NCBI RefSeq assembly: GCF_004362245.1
Contig: NZ_SNWM01000001.1
Span: forward strand, 1,054,001 to 1,118,000
DNA from: Pedobacter duraquae
GTDB lineage: Bacteria > Bacteroidota > Bacteroidia > Sphingobacteriales > Sphingobacteriaceae
DNA: 64,000 nucleotides
Reading direction: 5' to 3'
Positions 25,659 through 35,717 of the stretch are shown here, piece by piece. The notes beneath the pieces are model-generated. The model searched no databases. It was not told where the DNA came from and was given only the letters and a program-made list of their open reading frames with translations. How positions within the stretch are numbered: the first letter of the stretch is position 1; the number at the start of each line of letters is the position of its first letter. Made by a program: the position numbers and the translations under genes.

Positions 25659-28268
25659 ATGAACTTCAACAATTTTACAATAAAAGCCCAGGAAGCTATT
25701 CAACAGGCTTCTGCAATCGCCGAAGGCAACCAGCAACAGGCTATTGAAACAGCACACCTGCTTAAGGGACTGCTGAATGTTGATGAAAATGTGGTTTCTT
25801 ACGTATTGAAGAAACTCAATGTAAACATTAATGTGCTGAATCAAAATTTGGACATCCAGATTGATAAATTTCCAAAAGTTACAGGAAGCAATGTATACCT
25901 GTCGTCTGGAGCCAACTCAGCTTTACAAAAAGCACAGTCTTATTTAAAGGAATTTAAAGATGAATTTGTTTCCGTAGAGCATGTCCTTTTAGGCATACTC
26001 TCCGTAAATGACAATACCTCAAAATTATTAAAAGATCAGGGCGTAAACGAAAAAGACCTTAAAAAGGCAATCGTTTCCCTGCGTGGGGACAACCGTGTTA
26101 CCGACCAGAATGCCGAAGCTACCTATAACGCCTTGAATAAATATGCACGGAATCTGAACGAATATGCAGAATCTGGTAAACTTGATCCGGTAATTGGCCG
26201 GGATGAAGAAATCCGCCGGGTAATCCAGATTCTCTCCAGAAGAACAAAGAACAATCCTATCCTGATTGGTGAACCTGGAGTTGGAAAAACAGCCATAGCC
26301 GAAGGTATTGCCTTCCGGATCATTCAAGGTGATGTTCCCGAAAATCTGAAATCAAAAACAGTTTATTCACTGGATATGGGTGCCCTGATTGCAGGTGCAA
26401 AATATAAAGGGGAATTTGAAGAGCGACTTAAAGCAGTTGTTAAAGAGGTTTCGCAAAGTGACGGAGATATCATTCTCTTTATTGATGAGATCCATACGCT
26501 GGTAGGTGCCGGAGGTGGCGACGGCGCCATGGATGCTGCCAATATCTTAAAGCCTGCATTGGCAAGAGGTGAGTTGCGTGCTATAGGTGCAACTACCCTG
26601 GATGAATATCAGAAATACCTGGAAAAAGATAAAGCCCTGGAACGCAGGTTTCAGAAAGTAATGGTGAATGAGCCAGATACGCAAGATGCAATCTCAATTT
26701 TACGGGGATTGAAGGAAAGATATGAGACACACCATAAGGTGCGGATTAAAGATGAGGCTATTATTGCCGCTGTAGAACTTTCTCAACGTTATATATCGGA
26801 TCGTTTTCTTCCTGATAAAGCCATCGATTTAATGGATGAAGCGGCTTCAAAACTACGCCTGGAGATGGACAGTGTGCCGGAAAATGTAGATGAACTGAAC
26901 CGGAGGATTATGCAACTCGAAATTGAGCGTGAAGCGATCAAACGGGAAAATGATGAAAGAAAAGTGAAGTCGCTTGGCGAAGAAATTGCCAATCTATCTG
27001 CAGAACGGGATGAGCTGAAAGCAAAATGGCAGGCTGAAAAAGACCAGGTAGACCTGGTCAATAACTTGCTTGAACAGGTAGAAAGCTACAAACTGGAAGC
27101 TGATCAGGCAGAACGCGCCGGCGATTACGGTAAGGTAGCGGAGCTCCGTTATGGCAAAATTAAGGATGCTCAGGATGAAGCTGCAAAAGTTAAACTGGAA
27201 CTAGAGGGTCTGCAAAGTGAAAGCAGGATGCTGAAGGAAGAAGTTACGGCTGATGATATTGCAGGTGTTGTTGCCCGTTGGACAGGCATCCCTGTAACGA
27301 AGTTAATTGCCAGTGAGCGCGAGAAACTGTTGAACCTGGAAGACGAACTACACAAACGCGTAGCTGGGCAGGAAGAAGCAATTGAAGCAATATCTGATGC
27401 AATACGCAGATCACGTGCAGGGTTGCAGGATAAACGTAAACCTATAGGGTCTTTCATATTTCTTGGAACAACTGGTGTTGGTAAAACGGAGCTCGCGAAG
27501 GCACTTGCAGAATTCCTGTTTAATGATGAAAATGCCTTAACAAGGATTGACATGAGCGAGTATCAGGAGCGTCATGCCGTATCGAGATTGATTGGAGCGC
27601 CTCCGGGGTATGTTGGATATGATGAAGGCGGACAGCTAACAGAAGCCGTGCGCAGGAAACCGTATTCTGTAGTACTGCTCGATGAGATCGAAAAGGCACA
27701 TCCTGATGTATTCAACATCCTATTACAGGTGTTGGACGACGGAAGGCTTACCGATAACAAGGGACGACTGGTGAACTTTAAGAATACAATAATCATCATG
27801 ACTTCCAATATTGGTTCCCACTTGATTCAGGAGAACTTTAAGGATTTGGATGATAATAACCGGGATCAGGTGGTTGCGAAAACCAAAAATGAGTTGTTCG
27901 ACTTATTGAAACAAACAATCAGACCCGAGTTTTTGAATCGTATTGATGAGTTGATCATGTTTACTCCGTTAAACCGCAGTGAAATCAGGAACATCGTTAA
28001 TCTGCAGTTCAAACATGTTCAGGATACCCTGGCGGAAATGGGTATAGAGATTGAGGCTTCTAAAGAAGCACTGGACTGGCTGGCAGAGTTGGGTTATGAC
28101 CCTCAGTTTGGTGCAAGACCATTGAAACGTGTAATTCAAAAACGAATATTGAATGAACTTTCCAAAGAAATCCTCGCCGGGAAGGTAGACAAAGACAGTA
28201 AAATTAAACTGGACATGTTTGACCATAATTTCGTATTTTTGAATACAAAGTCGACAGAGAACGTTTAA
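25659..28268 (+). CDS. clpB: ATP-dependent disaggregase ClpB
   Basis: 869 residues, normal for ClpB. N-terminal Clp repeats (about 1-145, starting [20 protein letters not shown]) are followed by AAA domain 1 with Walker A GEPGVGKT near 204. A coiled-coil middle domain (about 400-530) and AAA domain 2 with Walker A GTTGVGKT near 603 follow. The C-terminal D2-small domain has [12 protein letters not shown]. The middle domain separates it from ClpA/ClpC. It threads aggregated proteins with DnaK help. The 180-bp leader after the upstream hairpin shows no motif I can assign as a heat-shock operator. Confidence 0.96.
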   Translation: MNFNNFTIKAQEAIQQASAIAEGNQQQAIETAHLLKGLLNVDENVVSYVLKKLNVNINVLNQNLDIQIDKFPKVTGSNVYLSSGANSALQKAQSYLKEFKDEFVSVEHVLLGILSVNDNTSKLLKDQGVNEKDLKKAIVSLRGDNRVTDQNAEATYNALNKYARNLNEYAESGKLDPVIGRDEEIRRVIQILSRRTKNNPILIGEPGVGKTAIAEGIAFRIIQGDVPENLKSKTVYSLDMGALIAGAKYKGEFEERLKAVVKEVSQSDGDIILFIDEIHTLVGAGGGDGAMDAANILKPALARGELRAIGATTLDEYQKYLEKDKALERRFQKVMVNEPDTQDAISILRGLKERYETHHKVRIKDEAIIAAVELSQRYISDRFLPDKAIDLMDEAASKLRLEMDSVPENVDELNRRIMQLEIEREAIKRENDERKVKSLGEEIANLSAERDELKAKWQAEKDQVDLVNNLLEQVESYKLEADQAERAGDYGKVAELRYGKIKDAQDEAAKVKLELEGLQSESRMLKEEVTADDIAGVVARWTGIPVTKLIASEREKLLNLEDELHKRVAGQEEAIEAISDAIRRSRAGLQDKRKPIGSFIFLGTTGVGKTELAKALAEFLFNDENALTRIDMSEYQERHAVSRLIGAPPGYVGYDEGGQLTEAVRRKPYSVVLLDEIEKAHPDVFNILLQVLDDGRLTDNKGRLVNFKNTIIIMTSNIGSHLIQENFKDLDDNNRDQVVAKTKNELFDLLKQTIRPEFLNRIDELIMFTPLNRSEIRNIVNLQFKHVQDTLAEMGIEIEASKEALDWLAELGYDPQFGARPLKRVIQKRILNELSKEILAGKVDKDSKIKLDMFDHNFVFLNTKSTENV

Positions 28269-28288
28269 TCGAAATATAATTTGAGTTC

Positions 28289-28320
28289 AAAAGACCTTCT
28301 TAATCAGAAGGTCTTTTTTT
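28289..28320 (+). terminator. Terminator after clpB
   Basis: AAAAGACCTTCT (28289-28300) pairs with AGAAGGTCTTTT (28306-28317) around TAATC and runs into a T tract. A strong rho-independent terminator. Confidence 0.92.
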
Positions 28321-28355
28321 TAAAAGGAATTTTAGTCTATTTAGTGAAGAATCGT

Positions 28356-28386
28356 ACGCCGGAATCCGAACTTTCCGGCGTTTTTG
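28356..28386 (+). terminator. Second tandem terminator before the glycosyltransferase gene
   Basis: ACGCCGGAA (28356-28364) pairs with TTCCGGCGT (28373-28381) and is followed by TTTTTG. It lies 36 bp after the first terminator and only 30 bp before the glycosyltransferase ATG. Confidence 0.8.
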
Positions 28387-28415
28387 TTGTTATACACCTA
28401 AGATCAGTTATTTCT

Positions 28416-30695
28416 ATGAAAATCGCCTATATTTCGACCTACCCGCCACGCGAATGTGGCATTGCTACATTTAATAATAACCTGCTTAAAGCCATAGGCC
28501 ATGATACAGAAAATGTGTCGGCCGACAGCTTTGTTGTGGCTATGACCGATTCAGAAAATCTAAACGAATACGAATACCCTAAAGAAGTAAAATACATTAT
28601 CAGACAGGAAAACCAAAAGGATTACATCCGTGGCGCAGACTATATCAACACCAGTCTCGCCGACGTTTGCATAATGGAACATGAGTTCGGTATTTTTGGT
28701 GGAGAAAGTGGTGTATATATCTTACCACTGATTGCAAGAGTTCAACAGCCACTGATCACTATCCTGCATACGATCCTGAAAGATCCAAGCTTTATGCAGC
28801 TGACCATTATTAGAGAGATCGCCAAATATTCGGCAAAGATCATCGTAATGAGTCATAGAGCTGTAGGTTTTCTGACCAGCATTTATGGCATCCCATTGGA
28901 TAAGATTCAGCTGATTGAGCATGGTGTACCAGATCTTGAAAAGCGCAGTGATAATCCCGTAAAAAACTCCCTTCCTTTTAAAAACAAAAAAGTACTGTTC
29001 ACCTTTGGATTAATTAGCCGGAATAAAGGTTTGGAGACTGTAGTAGAAGCATTACCGGAGATTGTAGCGAAACATCCCGATGTGATGTATGTCATACTGG
29101 GAACAACCCACCCTGGTGTAATCAAGAACTCTGGCGAGGAGTATCGCGATAGCTTAAAGCGCCTGGCGAGAAAATTGAATGTAGAGGACAACCTGACGTT
29201 TATCAATAAATTTGTTTCTGAAGAAGAGCTGTTCGACTATCTAACAGCTGCTGACATGTATATTACCCCTTACCTCAATGAAGCTCAGATTACCAGTGGT
29301 ACCCTATCTTATGCCATTGGCTCTGGTGCAGCAGTAGTGTCTACACCTTACTGGCACGCCCAGGAGTTACTTGCCGATAACCGTGGTAAGCTCTTTGATT
29401 TCCGGGATTCGTCGGGTCTTTCACAGATTGTTAATGAGCTCTTCGATGATCCATCACGACTGGCACAGCTGAAAAACAATGCTTACGAATATGGTAAACA
29501 CCTGCGCTGGCCAAATACCGGAAAGGTCTTTATCGCAACCCTCCATGAGGCTATTTCAGTAGCGAAAACAAAACAAGACGAAACAAAACCTATTATAGAT
29601 CCCGATATGATGCCTGCATTTAGCATGGCACATATTCAGCGCCTGACAGATGACACAGGTATCGTTCAACATGCCAAATATGGCATTCCGAACCTGAAAG
29701 AAGGTTATTGTCTGGATGACAACTCCAGGGCACTTATCATGGCTATTCTTGCTTATCAGCAGAACAAAAGTAAGGTGGCGCTGGAACTATTGCCTGTTTA
29801 TCTCAGCTATATTCAATACATGCAGCTGGATGATGGTAACTTCAGAAACTTTCTGAGTTTTAAAAGAGAATATCTGGATGAGGTTGGTACAGAAGATTCC
29901 TTTGGAAGGACGATTTGGTCGTTAGGCTATTTGATTAACAATGCGCCTAATAATTCTTACCGGGAATTTGCAAAAGACTTGTTTTTAAAGTCAATTCCGC
30001 ATTTCAGTCAGCTGCATCATTTACGTGGCTTAGGAAATACAATTATTGGTGTGTCCAGTTACCTGAAGGCACACCCATATGATGAGGGAATGATCAATGA
30101 GATGAATAAGCTGGCAGAGCCATTAAAGGCAGCTTACAGAAGGACTAAAGCCGACGATTGGCATTGGTTTGAAGATAAGATGACTTATGACAACGCGATA
30201 TTGCCTCTAGCCTTATTGAGTCACTACGAAACCACGCGTGATCAGGAATCCTTGGATATCGCTATGGAAAGCATGCAGTTCCTGGATGCGAAAACGCTTG
30301 ACAAAGGCTATTTAAATCCTGTTGGAAATGACGGCTGGCTTTACAAGGGCAAAGAAATGGCCATTTACGACCAGCAGGCTATTGAAACTATGGCCATGGT
30401 ACTGATGTACTTCAAAGCTTACCAGGTTACACATGACCGTCAGTACATCAAGAAAATGTACCTGAGCTACCAGTGGTTCCTTGGCGAAAACAGTCTCAGG
30501 TTGCCTTTATACGATTACGAAACCAAAGGATGTGGTGATGGGCTTCAAATGTATGGCGTAAACAGAAACCAAGGGGCAGAAAGCACACTTGCTTACTGGA
30601 TTTCTCATTTGATCGTATTGAAAGCACTTGAGTTTGAATATGAATTTATTCAAAGTGCAGAGATATTTGACACTCAGAAACAGGCTATTAATTAA
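28416..30695 (+). CDS. GT4-type glycosyltransferase fused to an (alpha/alpha) barrel glycosidase-like domain
   Basis: 759 residues from the ATG at 28416 (MKIAYISTYPPRECGIATFN); the frame is open upstream, but that part covers two terminators and looks non-coding. Residues about 1-390 form a GT-B glycosyltransferase of family 4 type: the opening with GIATFN, the KKVLFTFGLISRNKGLETVV segment, and EAQITSGTLSYAIGSGAAVV, with donor-binding motifs. Residues about 430-750 are helical repeats (GYCLDDNSRALIMAILAY, SYREFAKDLFLKSIPHF, GLQMYGVNRNQGAESTLAYW) like a six-hairpin glycosidase or lyase barrel. The fusion implies a glycan made and trimmed, or recognised, by one enzyme. The next gene overlaps its stop codon by 1 nt (TAATG). 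Confidence 0.85.
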   Translation: MKIAYISTYPPRECGIATFNNNLLKAIGHDTENVSADSFVVAMTDSENLNEYEYPKEVKYIIRQENQKDYIRGADYINTSLADVCIMEHEFGIFGGESGVYILPLIARVQQPLITILHTILKDPSFMQLTIIREIAKYSAKIIVMSHRAVGFLTSIYGIPLDKIQLIEHGVPDLEKRSDNPVKNSLPFKNKKVLFTFGLISRNKGLETVVEALPEIVAKHPDVMYVILGTTHPGVIKNSGEEYRDSLKRLARKLNVEDNLTFINKFVSEEELFDYLTAADMYITPYLNEAQITSGTLSYAIGSGAAVVSTPYWHAQELLADNRGKLFDFRDSSGLSQIVNELFDDPSRLAQLKNNAYEYGKHLRWPNTGKVFIATLHEAISVAKTKQDETKPIIDPDMMPAFSMAHIQRLTDDTGIVQHAKYGIPNLKEGYCLDDNSRALIMAILAYQQNKSKVALELLPVYLSYIQYMQLDDGNFRNFLSFKREYLDEVGTEDSFGRTIWSLGYLINNAPNNSYREFAKDLFLKSIPHFSQLHHLRGLGNTIIGVSSYLKAHPYDEGMINEMNKLAEPLKAAYRRTKADDWHWFEDKMTYDNAILPLALLSHYETTRDQESLDIAMESMQFLDAKTLDKGYLNPVGNDGWLYKGKEMAIYDQQAIETMAMVLMYFKAYQVTHDRQYIKKMYLSYQWFLGENSLRLPLYDYETKGCGDGLQMYGVNRNQGAESTLAYWISHLIVLKALEFEYEFIQSAEIFDTQKQAIN

Positions 30696-31696
30696 TGAAA
30701 GTAGCAGTATTGGCGCCAGTGGCCTGGAGAACTCCTCCACGTCACTATGGACCCTGGGAGCAGGTAGCTTCAAATATTACTGAAGGGCTTGTAGCCTCGG
30801 GCATAGACGTTACACTGTTTGCCACCGGCGATTCCATTACCAGCGGTAAGCTGGATGCTGTGGTAGCTCAGGGGTATGAAGAGGATCGAAGTCAGGATGC
30901 CAAAGTTGTAGAGTGTTTGCACATCAGTAATTTGATGGAGCATGCAGATTCGTTTGACATCATCCATAATAATTTTGATTTTCTGCCACTAAGTTTCAGC
31001 AAACTGATTAAAACGCCGGTAATCACTACCATCCATGGTTTTTCGTCTGAAAGGATCGTGCCCGTGTACAAGAAATATAATGATAGCGGTTATTACGTGT
31101 CTATTAGTGATGCTAACAGACATCCTGCATTAAACTATTTGGGGACTGTATATAATGGCCTTGATATCGCCAATTTTACGTTTAACGACAGCCCAGAGGA
31201 GTACCTGCTATTTTTTGGCCGCATTCATCCCGATAAAGGCACTGCCGAAGCTATAGAGATAGCAGAATTAAGTGGGCGTAAATTATTAATTGCAGGTATC
31301 ATTCAGGATGAGAATTATTTCAAAAATCATGTTGAACCTAGGTTAACAGCAGATATACAATTTATAGGGTCTGCAGGGCCTGAGAAACGGGATGAGCTGC
31401 TCCGAAATGCTTCGGCATTGCTTCATCCCATTAATTTTGCAGAACCTTTCGGTATGAGCGTTGCTGAAGCCATGCTTTGTGGAACGCCTGTGATCGCTTT
31501 TAACAGAGGATCGATGCCTGAGTTGATCAATGATAACGAGACTGGTTTTCTTGTAAAGAACGTACAGGAAGCTGCTGTTGCTGTGAAAAAACTATCTGGA
31601 GTGAGCAGACAGGCTTGTCGCAATTGGGCTGCACAAAAGTTCTCTAAAGAAAAAATGGTAGCAGACTATATTAGTCTCTACCATCAAATCTTATAA
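30695..31696 (+). CDS. GT4-type glycosyltransferase
   Basis: 333 residues with a GT-B fold: MKVAVLAPVAWRTPPRHYGP at the N-terminus, donor motifs in YLLFFGRIHPDKGTAEAI, and PFGMSVAEAMLCGTPVIAF with the E-x7-E type catalytic segment. It overlaps the upstream fused glycosyltransferase by 1 nt (TAATG), so translation is probably coupled and the two act in one pathway. It is convergent with the GH130 gene 9 bp away. Donor and acceptor are not evident. Confidence 0.9.
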   Translation: MKVAVLAPVAWRTPPRHYGPWEQVASNITEGLVASGIDVTLFATGDSITSGKLDAVVAQGYEEDRSQDAKVVECLHISNLMEHADSFDIIHNNFDFLPLSFSKLIKTPVITTIHGFSSERIVPVYKKYNDSGYYVSISDANRHPALNYLGTVYNGLDIANFTFNDSPEEYLLFFGRIHPDKGTAEAIEIAELSGRKLLIAGIIQDENYFKNHVEPRLTADIQFIGSAGPEKRDELLRNASALLHPINFAEPFGMSVAEAMLCGTPVIAFNRGSMPELINDNETGFLVKNVQEAAVAVKKLSGVSRQACRNWAAQKFSKEKMVADYISLYHQIL

Positions 31697-31705
31697 TATT
31701 TTATT

Positions 31706-33184
31706 TTACGATTCTTTTGTCGGGCCTGCTTCTTTCAATTTTGCCAGAAGCAGGTCTATTTTTACTGTTGCAAATGACGAACAGTAGTCAGACAACCCGT
31801 AGGGAATAATCAACTCTCCGTTATGGATAATTGACCCGCAAGAATACAGGACATTTGGCACATAACCTTCGCGCTCGTCATTATTAGGTACCACCAAAGG
31901 GTCTTCTAATCTACCTATTTCTATTGAAGGATCATTAAGGTCGAGCAGACTTGCACCTAAACAGTATTTACGCATTGGACCCACGCCATGGGTGATAATC
32001 AACCAACCATCTGGCGTCTCTATTGGAGATCCACAGTTACCAATTTGAATAAATTCCCAAGGGAACTGAGGCTGCTGAAGTTTGATTGGGTTATCCCAAA
32101 CTGTAATACGATCCGAGTACATCAGGTAGTTGTTCCATCCGTCTATCCTGGACATCATCGCATATCTCCCGTTAATTTTTCTTGGGAATAGTGCCAGGTT
32201 TTTATTGGCCGCACCAATACCATGCAGTGGGCTTACCTTAAAATCATAAAAGTCTGTTGTTTGAAGCAATTTAGGCATAATCAATGCCCCGTCGAAGGCC
32301 GTATAGGTTGCGTAGTAAATAACTTTGCCATCGTCCTTTATAAATTTAACAAATCGTGCGTCCTCTATTCCTTTACGTTCGAATTCTGAAATGGGAAATA
32401 TAACGCGGTCTGAAATATCTGTATCACGGGAGAAGCTGATTTCATGATAGGTGTCAGAAAGCCACAATACCTTATCAAGTTCCAATTTCTTAAGGTCATC
32501 CTGTTCCAGGTTTTTAGAATCTGTAATAATCCGTCTCAGCACAGCGTAGTCAAATTTATCTTCTAACTGTACCCCTACCTCATCAAGGATAGAAGTATCA
32601 ATCTGCGAGTCCATAGCTTTTTTAAGGAAGAGCTTTTTGTTGTACACAGCATTCCTTATCACTTCCGCTTCGTCTATATAATTTCCTGCCGGAATTACAG
32701 TTATATTGTTGTCCTTATCTATAAGCGCTCTTCTGAACACAACCGAGGAAATATGTCCCTCTCCTACTGCCCGGAAACTAATGATGACCCTTTTTTCTCC
32801 TTCGACAAGATCTGACTGATCCGGATCTTCAACAATGGAAGGGTTAAAAAATGCTGCAGATTCAATGGAATATTCGTGTGTAAAATAAGATCCTAACAAC
32901 AAACGCTGGTATTTATCCAGCGTCTCATAGTCTAGTCCAAGCTCTTCTATATAAGGTTTAACTTTCTTGCAATTACGTGCTAGTATCTTGGTGATATTAC
33001 GGTGTCTTTTAGAATATTCCTGAAGTAAAGGAGAAATAAGATTGAAAACGTCTTTTTCCTTCAGTTCCAGAACGCGCTTAATAACTTCTTTTGCGCGCTC
33101 TTCTCCATTAAAAAAAAATCTAGCTATAACTCTTTTCGGATCTGGATAAACTTTGACAGGCTTGCGTTCTATTGATAGTCTCAT
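31706..33184 (-). CDS. GH130-type glycoside phosphorylase
   Basis: 492 residues. The catalytic part is a five-bladed beta-propeller of GH130, which phosphorolyses beta-mannosides. Landmarks are FFNPSIVEDPDQS, DRVIFPISEFERKGIEDARF, and PIETPDGWLIITHGVGPMRK, where the Asp and phosphate-binding His/Lys residues of the family lie. An N-terminal helical extension of about 110 residues (VYPDPKRVIARFFFNGEERA) precedes the propeller. It is convergent with the two glycosyltransferase genes. GH130 next to GT4s suggests a mannose-containing glycan that can be built and recycled by phosphorolysis; substrate inferred only. Confidence 0.87.
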   Translation of the reverse strand: MRLSIERKPVKVYPDPKRVIARFFFNGEERAKEVIKRVLELKEKDVFNLISPLLQEYSKRHRNITKILARNCKKVKPYIEELGLDYETLDKYQRLLLGSYFTHEYSIESAAFFNPSIVEDPDQSDLVEGEKRVIISFRAVGEGHISSVVFRRALIDKDNNITVIPAGNYIDEAEVIRNAVYNKKLFLKKAMDSQIDTSILDEVGVQLEDKFDYAVLRRIITDSKNLEQDDLKKLELDKVLWLSDTYHEISFSRDTDISDRVIFPISEFERKGIEDARFVKFIKDDGKVIYYATYTAFDGALIMPKLLQTTDFYDFKVSPLHGIGAANKNLALFPRKINGRYAMMSRIDGWNNYLMYSDRITVWDNPIKLQQPQFPWEFIQIGNCGSPIETPDGWLIITHGVGPMRKYCLGASLLDLNDPSIEIGRLEDPLVVPNNDEREGYVPNVLYSCGSIIHNGELIIPYGLSDYCSSFATVKIDLLLAKLKEAGPTKES

Positions 33185-33567
33185 GTTTATATAACGTTTT
33201 AAGGGGGGGTAAAGGTTTTAGTTATGTCGTTTTTTTTGAAAATATCCCTAACGTAATAAATGCATGTGGCATTCGACGAGCAACTGACATAATATCCTAC
33301 TTTCTCAAGCTGACAATAACCTATAAAAAGTCAAACTGTCTTATTATGTCAGTATTAATTTAATGTAAATTAAATGTGAATGTCAGCCGAAAATAATATT
33401 GAATTGTCATCAAAAATTCACTGCACTATCAGTTAGGATTTTACAAAAAAACCGTCAAATAGATCATGCTGACGCAGTATTCATTTGGCACACGAGTTGA
33501 CTATATGACAGCAATGGTCAAACAATTAAACAAACAAGAGCAGACCAGAATTATCTTAAAAATCAAA
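33185..33567. promoter_or_regulatory. 383-bp regulatory region with CTGACA / TGTCAG repeats
   Basis: No gene. The divergent starts of GH130 (33184, minus) and the outer-membrane protein gene (33568, plus) share this region. CTGACATAATA (33284-33294) and TATTATGTCAG (33342-33352) form a perfect 11-bp inverted repeat. Related copies CTGACAATAA (33310-33319) and TGTCAG (33381-33386) lie between and after. These are candidate operator sites for one or both genes; no regulator is identified. Confidence 0.5.
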
Positions 33568-34179
33568 ATGATGAAAAAATTACTATTATCAATGATCGCT
33601 GTTGCAGCAATCGCGTTCAGTACTCAGGCACAAACAGAAAAAGGTAAAATCATGTTAGGTGGCAATCTTGCTTTTGACACCCAGAAGAGTGATGCAGCGG
33701 GCTCAAAAGCAAACACTAGTTTTGAAGTGGTTCCTAGCGTTGGTTATTTCGTAGGCAACAACATTGCTGTGGGTACCGGAGTTGGTTACAGCTATGATAA
33801 AAATGTAGGTACATTCAGAAACCAGGCTTTTGTGGTAAGCCCGTTTGGCCGCTACTATGCTAATATTTCTGAGTCTTTTAAATTCTTCGGACAACTTTCT
33901 GTTCCTATGGAATTCGGTTCATCTAAAGTTGTTGATGCTGCGGGTAACGTAGGTGCAAAAATTGGTAGCAGCACACAAATCGGTGTTGCGGTATCTCCTG
34001 GATTCGCTTTCTTCCCTACCAAGAAAATCGGAATCGAATTTGCTTTGAATGGATTAAGTTACACCAACTATAAAGTTGATGACAACAATGGAAACAAAAT
34101 CAATGGTGCTGGTTATAACAATGTAAGCTTTGGCACTAACTTCTTTTCACCAAAATTAGGTGTTCAGTTTTATTTCTAA
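33568..34179 (+). CDS. Outer-membrane beta-barrel protein
   Basis: About 203 residues from the ATG at 33568 (MMKKLLLSMIAVAAIAFSTQ); 34 further upstream codons in frame look non-coding. A signal peptide ends at TQAQ. The mature chain is built from alternating strands with glycine turns (GYFVGNNIAVGTGVGYSYDK, FFPTKKIGIEFALNG) and ends in a C-terminal aromatic residue pattern (KLGVQFYF) typical of OmpW/Omp-beta-brl proteins. It forms a small pore or structural barrel. It is monocistronic, followed by a bidirectional terminator. Confidence 0.9.
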   Translation: MMKKLLLSMIAVAAIAFSTQAQTEKGKIMLGGNLAFDTQKSDAAGSKANTSFEVVPSVGYFVGNNIAVGTGVGYSYDKNVGTFRNQAFVVSPFGRYYANISESFKFFGQLSVPMEFGSSKVVDAAGNVGAKIGSSTQIGVAVSPGFAFFPTKKIGIEFALNGLSYTNYKVDDNNGNKINGAGYNNVSFGTNFFSPKLGVQFYF

Positions 34180-34198
34180 ACAAGTTTTCAAATACAGT

Positions 34199-34237
34199 AA
34201 ACAAGGAAAGCCAGGCATTGCCTGGCTTTCCTTGTTT
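34199..34237. terminator. Bidirectional terminator
   Basis: AAACAAGGAAAGCCAGGCA (34199-34217) is perfectly complementary to TGCCTGGCTTTCCTTGTTT (34219-34237), with almost no loop. A and T runs allow it to end the plus-strand OMP gene and the minus-strand thioredoxin-fold gene. Confidence 0.88.
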
Positions 34238-35633
34238 ATAATTTTCCCTGGCGCATTAATGCGGCTTCGTTCTTCATTTTATTTACCTCAATGAGTCCCT
34301 GCTTCTCACTTATCGCTAAAACAACGGCCTTATCCTGATTAAGTACCGCTTCATCTTTAAGCTTAAGCCTATACATGATGTGTGCCATAGTATCGTAAAA
34401 CCCGGCACCAGGACTAAGTTCAATTGCACGACGGCTCCAAAGCATGGCCTTGATGAGCATATTTGTATTTTTGATACCAAGCGTGTAAACATCCCATGCT
34501 GCATTATTTAGCGTGGTGGCGACAAGACTTGCAGAAGTATTCCCTCCAGAAGACGATTTTATAGAAATGGAATCTTTTATAGTTCCGGGAAGATATTTCC
34601 GAAGCTCTACCATGCTTTGCTTTGTGTTTTCAGTCATGATTTTTGTACGCTGCTCAACAAGTTTTTTTTCCATCCGTTTGATAGAGTCAGCACTTAACCC
34701 CATATAGTAATTATCATAAAAGTACGGCGCAACCGAGATGTATTGCGCAGTATCCTTTATCGCTTTTGAATAATAAATTTGAGAATACGAAGCCTGCTTA
34801 TATCCCTCGGCACGGTTATTTGTATAAATATTGGAAAGAAAAGTAAACACATTCCTCGCCATAGAATTATTTCTAGTTCGAATTGCTTCATTCATGGTAT
34901 TTTCACGCATCACAGCATTCATAGCTGAGCGATCTGCAGCGGGTTCTGTTTTATAAATGCTGTCGGCTAATTTCTTGTTACTATATGCCAATGTATATGC
35001 TTTTCCGTAGATATATGGGCCTGATTTAAAGATGAAAAGAACGTCGTTATAGGAACTCAAGTCACTTATTTTCAGAAAATCGACGTACTGATCAATGAGC
35101 TTACTATTATCCATCAGTCCCAAACTCATCTTATGGGTAATAAATTCTTTAAGAAACGACGCACTCCGCTCTCCACTACTATACCTAGCTTCATAATCAC
35201 CAAGTGTCTTTCCACTCTTCAATATTGCAAGTGCTTCTTTTCCAAAGTCGATATAGGGTTGACTAAATGACATACCATTGAAATTTTTCAGCAAGAGATA
35301 TCCTTTACTGTCGGTAAATAACAAAGCTGGAAATCTATTTAGCTGATATTGCTGTACAATAGATGCAGCAGCAGTATCGCCAGCCGCGGTTTTGAAGACA
35401 ACAAAGTTCTTATTATAGAAATCAACCACTTCGGGTTTGTCCATACCGTTAACGTAAGGCTTTCCCGTTGGAGACACTGGTGGCCAGTGTGGAGGTAAAA
35501 CGTAAATCAGAATAGGTCGCTTCTGGGCCGCTGCAGATTGCAGCGCCTCTTGATAGGTTTTTTCAAATTTAATTTGTGCAAAAGCAATACCGACATACAA
35601 GGTCAGAGTGATTACAACCAGAATTTTTTTCAT
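34236..35633 (-). CDS. Secreted thioredoxin-fold protein without CXXC, with helical C-terminal part
   Basis: 465 residues with a signal peptide (KKILVVITLTLYVGIAFAQI). Residues about 25-130 match a thioredoxin-like fold (YQEALQSAAAQKRPILIYVL, FPALLFTDSKGYLLLKNF), but the active-site stretch reads LPPHWPPVSP and has no cysteines. The rest is helical repeats resembling TPRs (SRRAIELSPGAGFYDTMAHI near the end). It is probably a periplasmic chaperone or binding protein rather than a disulfide oxidoreductase. It is monocistronic. Confidence 0.8.
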   Translation of the reverse strand: MKKILVVITLTLYVGIAFAQIKFEKTYQEALQSAAAQKRPILIYVLPPHWPPVSPTGKPYVNGMDKPEVVDFYNKNFVVFKTAAGDTAAASIVQQYQLNRFPALLFTDSKGYLLLKNFNGMSFSQPYIDFGKEALAILKSGKTLGDYEARYSSGERSASFLKEFITHKMSLGLMDNSKLIDQYVDFLKISDLSSYNDVLFIFKSGPYIYGKAYTLAYSNKKLADSIYKTEPAADRSAMNAVMRENTMNEAIRTRNNSMARNVFTFLSNIYTNNRAEGYKQASYSQIYYSKAIKDTAQYISVAPYFYDNYYMGLSADSIKRMEKKLVEQRTKIMTENTKQSMVELRKYLPGTIKDSISIKSSSGGNTSASLVATTLNNAAWDVYTLGIKNTNMLIKAMLWSRRAIELSPGAGFYDTMAHIMYRLKLKDEAVLNQDKAVVLAISEKQGLIEVNKMKNEAALMRQGKL

Positions 35634-35717
35634 AGGAGTGCGTAATTTTTAATCTGGCATTAAATTAGAGATAAAAATAAAAATCCCGGCATGTTTTCCG
35701 GGATTTTTATTTTAGTG

